Assembly (NCBI GenBank): GCA_017647245.1
Contig: JAGCKY010000032.1
Location: forward strand, 1-6,278
Reading direction: 5' to 3'
Origin: Elusimicrobiaceae bacterium
GTDB lineage: Bacteria; Elusimicrobiota; Elusimicrobia; Elusimicrobiales; Elusimicrobiaceae
DNA: 6,278 bases
In this document: positions 1-5,289 of the stretch, in pieces
Position numbering within the stretch: the stretch's first letter is position 1
Layout: each line of letters begins with the position of its first letter
Position numbers and translations under genes: made by a program
Notes under the pieces: model-generated
Told to the model about the DNA's origin: nothing
The model's input: only the letters and a program-made list of their open reading frames with translations
Databases searched by the model: none

Positions 1-52
1 CAAAGAAAATCCAAATGATGATGATCCACCCAGTATTAAAATCTCAAAATAA
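1..52 (+). CDS. C-terminal end of an upstream gene (partial)
   Basis: The codon phase starting at base 2 is open and ends at TAA 50-52, giving a 16-residue tail KENPNDDDPPSIKISK. An acidic, proline-containing, hydrophilic stretch like this is typical of a protein's extreme C-terminus, but nothing in it identifies the family. The stop touches the ATG at 53 with no intervening base. This suggests the two genes are cotranscribed and translationally coupled, because no good Shine-Dalgarno precedes 53. The rest of the gene lies outside the window, so the assignment rests on an open frame of only 16 codons and the abutting stop/start. Confidence 0.5.
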   Translation, partial: KENPNDDDPPSIKISK

Positions 53-295
53 ATGCCTATGAAAACAAACTTTCTGACCATTGCTTCTTTGCTTACTTTG
101 AGTTTCCGAGAAATTAAAAACCGTTTCCGCTACTTTTTTTTGCTGGCGCTAATAGGCCCGGTTTGCGGCTGGCTGTTGCAAGGTTTTGCCAATGGCTTTG
201 ACCCGTATCAGGCCGCCGCGCAGCCGGCTTCTATTTTCACCAATTTTTTCTTTAACGTATTAGCCCTTTTAATATCTGTCTGAGCCGTTATTGCC

Positions 296-886
296 TTGGT
301 CCTGTTTGTTTGTAAACGTGCGGGCAGTCTGCGTGATATATTTTTATTTGCTTTGCAACAATTCCCGCGTGTACTGGGAGGGCTACTGATGTATGTGTTG
401 GGGCTTACCCTGTACATATTTTTATTCGTATTACTGATTACCTTAACGCTGTGGATTTTCCATATAGACGGCTCGGCTACGGCGGCAATTGTAGCCATGG
501 AAATTATTGTAATGGTACTGGGATTAGTGGCAGTCACTGTTTATTTAATTCTGCTTCCTTATGTTTTGATTTTAACGGATATTCCTTTTTGGCAGACCTT
601 TGCCACGTCCTATAAATTGATTAAAAACAGTTTTTGGAAAACATTTATTTTATTGTTTGTACTGGGGTTAATTGCCGGCGGAATGTATATGCTTTTTCTG
701 TTTGTTTTCGGCATAGTCGGATTTGTGAGTGCATGGGTATTGCCGTTTACGCGCTATGTGTTTTCCTTTCTGATGGTGATTCCCAGCGCGCTGGTATTAC
801 TGGCAAATCAAATTCCGCTTATTGCGCTTTACATAGACCGTTCGGCGTTACTTAGCGATGATACCAATCAACAAACCGCTAATTAA
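296..886 (+). CDS. Downstream half of the TGA-interrupted membrane protein, if separately translated
   Basis: This open stretch after the TGA begins at a possible TTG start (296), which has no visible ribosome binding site. A better start is ATG 389-391, preceded by GGAGG at 377-381 with a 7-base spacer. That start would give a 165-residue protein with the last four membrane segments and a polar tail (SDDTNQQTAN). The Shine-Dalgarno-like bases also encode Leu-Gly-Gly, so they could be coincidental. If the TGA is real and terminates translation, this is the part most likely to survive as a product. If the TGA is an error or is read through, this entry is simply the C-terminal part of the full gene. 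Confidence 0.4.
   Translation: MVLFVCKRAGSLRDIFLFALQQFPRVLGGLLMYVLGLTLYIFLFVLLITLTLWIFHIDGSATAAIVAMEIIVMVLGLVAVTVYLILLPYVLILTDIPFWQTFATSYKLIKNSFWKTFILLFVLGLIAGGMYMLFLFVFGIVGFVSAWVLPFTRYVFSFLMVIPSALVLLANQIPLIALYIDRSALLSDDTNQQTAN
377..391 (+). promoter_or_regulatory. Internal Shine-Dalgarno and ATG in the interrupted membrane gene
   Basis: GGAGG (377-381) sits 7 bases before ATG 389-391, in the frame of the downstream half. This is a better ribosome binding site than anything before the gene's first ATG at 53 or the TTG at 296. It would allow reinitiation after termination at the TGA about 105 bases upstream. The sequence fits the pattern well, but use of the site is inference. Confidence 0.35.
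589..616 (+). promoter_or_regulatory. Candidate sigma-70-type promoter inside the membrane gene
   Basis: TTGGCA (589-594) and TATAAA (611-616) each match the consensus hexamers at five of six positions and are 16 bases apart. Transcription would begin near 623, well before the permease gene at 937, and would pass through the hairpin at 893-924. No comparable promoter is visible in the 50-base gap directly before 937. The bases are also ordinary codons of the membrane protein, so a chance match is quite possible. Confidence 0.28.
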
Positions 887-892
887 TTAGTT

Positions 893-924
893 AAAAAGCC
901 GAGCGCTATCCTCTCTGCTTTTTT
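893..924 (+). terminator. Weak intrinsic terminator or attenuator hairpin before the permease gene
   Basis: AAAAAGC (893-899) pairs with GCTTTTT (917-923). After one C/T mismatch, GAG (901-903) pairs with CTC (913-915), closing a 9-base loop. The right arm runs into six T (919-924). This is the A-tract/stem/T-tract layout of a small Rho-independent terminator, although the GC-rich part is short and interrupted. It lies 6 bases after the membrane gene's stop and ends 4 bases before the permease's Shine-Dalgarno purine run (AGGGGG, 928-933). It could therefore end the upstream transcript or act as an attenuator for readthrough into the permease. Confidence 0.5.
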
Positions 925-936
925 CATAGGGGGAAA

Positions 937-2709
937 ATGAGTATACTTTTAATTACGGGCAATTTACTGGGCGGACTGGCTATTTTTCTGCTCGGTATGA
1001 AAATGATGAGCGATGGCCTGCAAAAAATGGCCGGCGCAAAAATGCGCTATTGGCTCGCCTCCGCCACCAGCAACCGCTTAGCCGCTACCTTTTCCGGCAT
1101 GCTGGTAACGGCAATTATTCAATCTTCCAGTGCAACCACCGTAATGGTAGTTGGATTTACCAGCGCGGGGCTACTTACTTTATATCAGGCGCTGGGTATG
1201 ATTTTCGGCGCCAATATCGGTACCACACTTACCGCTTGGATTGTCAGTCTGTTTGGCTTTAAAATTCAAATTTCGCTCTTTGCTTTGCCCGTGGTAGCGC
1301 TTGGCTTTTTCAGTCAATTTCTGTCTAAACAATGGGTGTTGGTGCGGCGCATCGGAGAAGCCGCTATCGGATTTGGTTTATTGTTTCTGGGATTGGATAT
1401 TATGAAAAATACAATCCCGGCCGACTTTGCCCAACATCCCGCCGTAACCGAGTGGCTCATACGCTTTACTCCCGATACTGCGCTTCATTTAATCTTGCTC
1501 ATTCTAACGGGTGCAATACTGACGGTTATTTTGCAATCGTCCAGTGCGGTAATGGCCATGACACTCACCTGTGCCGCCGCCGGAATTATTAATTTTCCTA
1601 CCGCGTGTGCATTGGTGCTGGGGGAAAATATCGGCACTACGATTACCGCTAATTTGGCCGCTATCGGCGCGCCTAAAAATGCACGCCGCGCGGCACTGGG
1701 ACACTTTCTATTTAATTTCTTTGGCGTGGTATGGGTATGTTTACTTTTTAAACCTTTTATTCGATTAATTGATTGGCTTGTACCCGGCAGTCCTTACGTA
1801 ACCGATCCGGCCATACTTACTAGCACCCTACCGTATCATATTGCCGCTTTTCACACGATATTTAATGTAATTAATACCGTGCTGATGTTGCCGCTACTCA
1901 AGCAATTGGCCGCGCTGACACTGTGGTTTATTCCCAAAACAAAACGGGAAGAAACCGGAGCCGGAAACCGTTTGGTCTATTTGACTGCGCCTTTTTACCA
2001 AACCCCGGAATTGGCTATTTTGGCGGCACGTAAAGAATTGGAACGAATGCTCGGCTTTGTACTCAAACAAACGGATAAATTAATTTACGCGCTTAGAACA
2101 ACCGATAACAAGTTATTTTCCCGTTTGCTCGCTGATGCAAAAGCATGTGAGCGTACCACAGATATTTTAGAACATAAAATCAATTCCTACTTAATGCAAC
2201 TCACACACGGCAATCTTTCGCGCCACGCAATTGCGCAAACCGTGGTGCTGTTTGATTTAACAGGACAAATTGAAAGCATGGCCGACTACGGTGAAAAAAT
2301 TGCTCTGCTACTGGAAAAATACAGCACCGCACAGACCGGGTTTTTCACACAGGCAGACTGCGCCAATTTAGAACTAATGGCTAAAAAAACAAAGGATATT
2401 TTGAAACATACCCGCCAAGCATTGGGGCATTTTCCCAATCATGCCCCGCAAGATAAACAAATAGCCGCGCAATTATTACGCCAAGCACAGATACGTGAAA
2501 ATAATTTAAATCAGTTGCGCCAGAAATTACGCAACGAACACAATATGCGCGCGGGGGAAAACGGAGAAAATGCGGCCGTATCTATCACCGCCTATGGCGA
2601 TATTCTAAATCATTTTGAACGTATCGGCGATTGTGCGCTCAACGTCACGCAAGAGGCCTTGCGTTGCAAGCCCACGTCTCGACAGCACACCACCGCCAAC
2701 CCCCAGTAA
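937..2709 (+). CDS. Na/Pi-cotransporter family protein with C-terminal PhoU-like domain
   Basis: This 590-residue inner-membrane permease belongs to the NptA/YjbB-type Na/Pi-cotransporter family (Na_Pi_cotrans repeats), which moves phosphate across the membrane coupled to sodium. The two inverted halves each carry the family's paired signatures: QSSSATT at 62-68 with GANIGTT at 91-97, and QSSSAV at 200-205 with GENIGTT at 229-235. Hydrophobic helices fill residues 1 to about 332. Residues about 355-575 are a soluble helical PhoU-like domain, ending in the DILNHFERIGDCALNV stretch (555-570) with the expected E-R-I-G-D core. Length and order match full-length members, and all key motifs are present. 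The start is supported by the purine run AGGGGG at 928-933, a slightly tight spacing, and by the typical N-terminus with Leu-Gly-Gly at 11-13. In this family YjbB-type proteins have been linked to phosphate export, so direction cannot be read from sequence. No PhoR/PhoB, Pst genes or Pho-box-like repeats are visible here. Confidence 0.93.
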   Translation: MSILLITGNLLGGLAIFLLGMKMMSDGLQKMAGAKMRYWLASATSNRLAATFSGMLVTAIIQSSSATTVMVVGFTSAGLLTLYQALGMIFGANIGTTLTAWIVSLFGFKIQISLFALPVVALGFFSQFLSKQWVLVRRIGEAAIGFGLLFLGLDIMKNTIPADFAQHPAVTEWLIRFTPDTALHLILLILTGAILTVILQSSSAVMAMTLTCAAAGIINFPTACALVLGENIGTTITANLAAIGAPKNARRAALGHFLFNFFGVVWVCLLFKPFIRLIDWLVPGSPYVTDPAILTSTLPYHIAAFHTIFNVINTVLMLPLLKQLAALTLWFIPKTKREETGAGNRLVYLTAPFYQTPELAILAARKELERMLGFVLKQTDKLIYALRTTDNKLFSRLLADAKACERTTDILEHKINSYLMQLTHGNLSRHAIAQTVVLFDLTGQIESMADYGEKIALLLEKYSTAQTGFFTQADCANLELMAKKTKDILKHTRQALGHFPNHAPQDKQIAAQLLRQAQIRENNLNQLRQKLRNEHNMRAGENGENAAVSITAYGDILNHFERIGDCALNVTQEALRCKPTSRQHTTANPQ

Positions 2710-2711
2710 AC

Positions 2712-2725
2712 AGGAGAATAAAATG
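2712..2725 (+). promoter_or_regulatory. Ribosome binding site that fixes the DUF1232 start
   Basis: AGGAG at 2712-2716 is followed by six bases and then ATG 2723-2725. It lies wholly in the gap after the permease stop (2707-2709). This rules for 2723 over the longer in-frame ATG at 2615. Confidence 0.8.
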
Positions 2726-3010
2726 AAAGATATACTTACTTTTTTTGACATGCTCAAGGCCATCTTGCGCCGACAATACCCCATGCCGTGGAAAACATTT
2801 ATCCTTGCGGTATTATGCTTTTTTTATGTGTTAAGTCCAATTGATATCTTGCCGGATGTGATGCCGCTGCTGGGCATCACCGATGATGCTACTTTTATTT
2901 TGCTTGTCGTGGCATTACTGCAAAAGGATTTGCAAAAATACCGCGCTTCTTTGCAAGCGCCCAAAGATAAAGTGATTGACTTAGGCGATGTCAAAGACCA
3001 TAAAAAATAA
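2723..3010 (+). CDS. DUF1232 (YkvA-type) small membrane protein
   Basis: This 95-residue protein carries the DUF1232 signature: YVLSPIDILPD at residues 35-45, followed by GITDD at 51-55 and a second hydrophobic helix (56-66). One membrane segment covers about 25-39. The N-terminus (LRRQYPMPW, 15-23) and the charged C-terminal tail (68-95, rich in Lys and Asp) probably lie in the cytoplasm. The biochemical role of the family is not established; members are small and widespread, often near membrane or envelope genes. The start is ATG 2723, with AGGAG (2712-2716) 6 bases upstream. The frame is open further back to 2615 inside the permease gene, but that extension overlaps the permease and has no ribosome binding site. 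Only 13 bases separate it from the permease stop, so the two are almost certainly cotranscribed. Confidence 0.88.
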   Translation: MKDILTFFDMLKAILRRQYPMPWKTFILAVLCFFYVLSPIDILPDVMPLLGITDDATFILLVVALLQKDLQKYRASLQAPKDKVIDLGDVKDHKK

Positions 3011-3051
3011 TTTCCAATTAACCTTTCCCCAAGCGCCAACAACAGGCAAAT

Positions 3052-3066
3052 TGCTATAATTTTGGT
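3052..3066 (+). promoter_or_regulatory. Extended -10 promoter placing transcription start at the AsmA-gene ATG
   Basis: TGC TATAAT (3052-3060) is a perfect consensus -10 hexamer with the TGn extension. No recognisable -35 lies 16-18 bases upstream (about 3031-3038), which extended -10 promoters can tolerate. Taking the last T (3060) as position -7, +1 falls on 3067, the A of the ATG. The bases between (TTTTGGT) contain no Shine-Dalgarno. Together these predict a leaderless mRNA, with a real uncertainty of a few bases in the start point. Confidence 0.6.
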
Positions 3067-5223
3067 ATGAAAAAATTAATCAAAATAATGGCTATACTAG
3101 CCGCCGTTTTTGCCGTATTACTGATTGCGGCGTTCCTTACGCTTAAAATCATGTTTCCCGCCGAGAAATTAAAATCTATGGCGCAAGATTATGTTAAAAA
3201 TAATTTTCACCGTGAAATCACTTTCTCTGATGTTTCTTTTAATTTGGTAGGGCTGACACTGAATAATTTAGCTGTATCGGAAAACAGCAGTTTTTCCGAC
3301 GGAACTTTTTTGAAAGCGGACCAAGCTGTCTTAAAAGTGGCACTCATGCCGTTATTAAGAAAACGTGTGGAAATTGCCACTGTTGGATTAACGGGTTTAC
3401 AGCTCAATATCACCAAACAAAAAGACGGCACTTTTAATTTTGATGATTTGCTGACAAACAACAATACCGACGGAAAAACTTCCACCAGCGATTCGTCATC
3501 CAATTCTTTTGCCATTACTGCAGAACACATTTACGCGTCTGACTGTCGACTGTATTATAAAGATGTGCAACAGGGCATGTCCACCTCTGTGACCAAGCTA
3601 AATTTAGACGTGCACGACTTTGATTTGACTCATCCGTTCAAGCTCTCCTTGGACTTTACCACCGATTATAAAGATAAAACGGGTATGGACGTTACCATTC
3701 CGTTTAAAACGCTCCTGCTGGTAAATTTAGCCAATTTGGATATGTCCAAAGCGTCCGTCGTAGTAGACAGCTTGAATATGAATTACAAAACGGTGCAATT
3801 TGCATTGCAAGGTAAAGCGGAAAATTTTCAAAAACCGGCTGTAAACTTGCAAGGAAAAATCTCCGGGCTATCTAATAAAGCTATTGCCGATATCGCGCCA
3901 GATTTACCCCATTTTGTATTGCCCGATATTAATTTCAGCGCACAGGCCAACGCGGATTTGGACGCTTCCAGCGCGTCTATTACGCAAGCTAAACTCTCGG
4001 TAGGTGATTCTACTGTTTCCGCCAAAGGACAAACAACCTGGGGGGAAAAGAGCACCACCTATAATATACAATCTGTGCTGAATTTAAATTTAACCCAGCT
4101 GACCGGTATGACCACCTTGTTAGACGGCTACGGCATGGCTGGCATACTGACGGGTAACTTAACCGCCACTGATAAAAATAACGGACAAGATGTCCGCGGA
4201 ACTATTACGCTGAAAAATTTAGGGGTTAAGTACGACACCCTTTCACTCTCTGAAATGAACGGGGTGATTACGTTAGCTTCGCTGGGGCAGATTTCTTCTA
4301 ACAAAATCACAGGTAAACTCAATAATGAAACATTTACTTCGTCCTTTGCGTATAAAGATTTGGGCAAGGTATTGGATATTGTGTTTAATTTTGATTTGTC
4401 CAAGCTCACGCTTACGGCTTTTCCGTCATCGTCTAGCACCGAACAAACGCAAACTGCGTCCGGTATAACGCCCTCTAACGGACCGGAAACCCTGTTTAAC
4501 ATCACATCCAATGTTAAAATTGGTCAAATCTCCATTCCTTATTTCCGCTCTGAAGGAGCGCAGCTGACCGCGCAACTTAAAAATGCCAGCGCTTCTATGA
4601 AACAGTCCAACGGTACAGTCAATTTCACCTTGCAAGAGGGCGCAATTACGGACTTGGGTAATTTTACCAAAGACAGTAAAGTTATCAAAATCTTAATGTT
4701 GCCTTTGAGTCTTGTGAATACCGTCAGCTCTAAACTGGGCGTGGAAATCTTCCCGGCCGCCGATGCGCAAGAAAGAGGTCAAATTAAATTTTCTTCCGGC
4801 TCCGGCACGTATGTATTTACCAACGGGGTAATGAACATACAGGAAACTCATTTTAACTCGTCGGTCAGCGATATGACCGCCAGCGGCAACATAAATTTCC
4901 CTACCGATGCCTTGGATATGCGCGTAAAAGCTACCGTGCTGACCAAACAAACACCTATTGTGATTAAAATCGGTGGTACTGTCAGCAATCCGTCCGGTAA
5001 ATTGGACGTTGCGCAGACGGCGGTTTCTTTGGTGGGAGGGCTTTTGAACTACAAGACTCCGACTAATGTGGCCTCTTCCGCGGAAAATACCGCAGCTGAC
5101 GCCACCAAATCCGTTGCCAATACCGGTACCGACGCCGTTAAAACTACCGTCAGCGCCGCGGCAGACGCGGTAAAGAGTATTGGCAGTTTATTTAAGAGCA
5201 ACAAATCCGGCAAAAACGAATAA
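3067..5223 (+). CDS. AsmA family protein
   Basis: This 718-residue protein is anchored by an uncleaved N-terminal membrane helix (residues about 7-30, after KKLIK), with the rest in the periplasm. AsmA-family proteins resemble bridge-like lipid-transport proteins. In known members they affect phospholipid traffic and outer-membrane homeostasis. The N-terminal AsmA region (31-130) has the usual order: helix, ITFSDVSFNLVGLTLNNLAV (51-70), then KQKDGTFNFDDLL (117-129). Short Ser/Thr/Asn linkers occur at 131-147 and 454-472. The C-terminal AsmA signature spans about 571-652: GQIKFSSGSGTYVFTNGVMN (571-590), the FPTDALDMRV strand and then VIKIGGTVSNPSGKLDV. Residues 675-707 form three 11-mers (separate entry) before a Lys-rich end. 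Start 3067 is required for the membrane anchor. There is no Shine-Dalgarno. The 56-base gap before it holds a promoter, so it is probably transcribed on its own, perhaps with readthrough from upstream. Confidence 0.85.
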   Translation: MKKLIKIMAILAAVFAVLLIAAFLTLKIMFPAEKLKSMAQDYVKNNFHREITFSDVSFNLVGLTLNNLAVSENSSFSDGTFLKADQAVLKVALMPLLRKRVEIATVGLTGLQLNITKQKDGTFNFDDLLTNNNTDGKTSTSDSSSNSFAITAEHIYASDCRLYYKDVQQGMSTSVTKLNLDVHDFDLTHPFKLSLDFTTDYKDKTGMDVTIPFKTLLLVNLANLDMSKASVVVDSLNMNYKTVQFALQGKAENFQKPAVNLQGKISGLSNKAIADIAPDLPHFVLPDINFSAQANADLDASSASITQAKLSVGDSTVSAKGQTTWGEKSTTYNIQSVLNLNLTQLTGMTTLLDGYGMAGILTGNLTATDKNNGQDVRGTITLKNLGVKYDTLSLSEMNGVITLASLGQISSNKITGKLNNETFTSSFAYKDLGKVLDIVFNFDLSKLTLTAFPSSSSTEQTQTASGITPSNGPETLFNITSNVKIGQISIPYFRSEGAQLTAQLKNASASMKQSNGTVNFTLQEGAITDLGNFTKDSKVIKILMLPLSLVNTVSSKLGVEIFPAADAQERGQIKFSSGSGTYVFTNGVMNIQETHFNSSVSDMTASGNINFPTDALDMRVKATVLTKQTPIVIKIGGTVSNPSGKLDVAQTAVSLVGGLLNYKTPTNVASSAENTAADATKSVANTGTDAVKTTVSAAADAVKSIGSLFKSNKSGKNE
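5089..5187 (+). repeat. Three tandem 11-residue repeats in the AsmA protein tail
   Basis: Residues 675-707 divide exactly into TAADATKSVAN, TGTDAVKTTVS and AAADAVKSIGS. The shared core is D-A-x-K at positions 4-7 of each unit. An 11-residue period matches three turns of an amphipathic helix, as in LEA-type, apolipoprotein-like and synuclein-like membrane-surface helices. Codons differ between units (GAC GCC ACC AAA, GAC GCC GTT AAA, GAC GCG GTA AAG). The protein pattern is therefore conserved more than the DNA, arguing against a very recent duplication. Membrane or lipid contact is inference. Confidence 0.65.
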
Positions 5224-5242
5224 GAATAGCTAGTCAAACGAT

Positions 5243-5271
5243 AAAAAAATCCCCGGGATAACTCCCGGGGA
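5243..5271 (-). terminator. Intrinsic terminator of the minus-strand secreted-protein gene
   Basis: TCCCCGGG (5250-5257) pairs perfectly with CCCGGGGA (5264-5271) around the 6-base loop ATAACT. Read on the minus strand, the 8-bp GC-rich stem is followed directly by seven T (complement of A at 5243-5249). It begins 18 bases after the TAG of the secreted-protein gene. On the + strand the same stem is followed by A residues and no T-run, so it should terminate only minus-strand transcription efficiently. Confidence 0.88.
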
Positions 5272-5289
5272 AAAATAACAAAACTTATA

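Larger units (their letters stand above)
53..886 (+). pseudogene. Multi-pass membrane protein gene interrupted by an in-frame TGA
   Basis: One frame runs from ATG 53 (or ATG 59) to TAA 884-886: 277 codon positions, of which position 77 is TGA (281-283). Before it lie 76 residues with one complete membrane segment (about 27-46) and the first half of a second (62-76). After it the same frame completes that segment (78-87) and continues with hydrophobic segments at about 109-135, 143-174, 196-228 and 235-261, so the whole reads as a six-segment inner-membrane protein. The stretch around residues 178-206 (polar, then FWKTFILLF) recalls the glycerophosphodiesterase membrane-domain/YciC-like families, but I cannot assign it firmly. 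The TGA falls where a tryptophan would be natural, so TGG to TGA is the simplest origin. A recent nonsense mutation, a read or assembly error, or real readthrough are all possible. The downstream half shows no decay: no frameshift and no further stop. Start 53 is chosen because it abuts the preceding stop. Confidence 0.7.

Noticed and set aside
281..283. TGA as selenocysteine or a genome-wide reassigned codon
   Set aside because: The site is in a hydrophobic membrane segment with no redox motif, and no convincing SECIS-type stem-loop follows. Only one such TGA occurs across about 2,000 real codons, and tryptophan is otherwise TGG, so a reassigned code is unlikely.
907..912. TATCCT as a -10 for the permease gene
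   Set aside because: It lies in the loop of the terminator hairpin, matches the consensus poorly and has no -35 at 884-889 (TAATTA).
2629..2646. Possible second PhoU unit or separate gene at the end of the permease
   Set aside because: The frame is continuous with the permease, and the E-R-I-G-D motif is the normal end of the fused PhoU-like domain. No separate start is needed.
2615..2722. 36-residue N-terminal extension of the DUF1232 protein
   Set aside because: It overlaps the permease gene in another frame, has no ribosome site and does not look like the family. The Shine-Dalgarno at 2712-2716 supports the start at 2723.
4128..4511. 127-codon minus-strand open frame inside the AsmA gene
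   Set aside because: It is a shadow of the long AsmA frame, with no ribosome site and no recognisable protein features. The same applies to the other antisense frames under the permease and the membrane gene.
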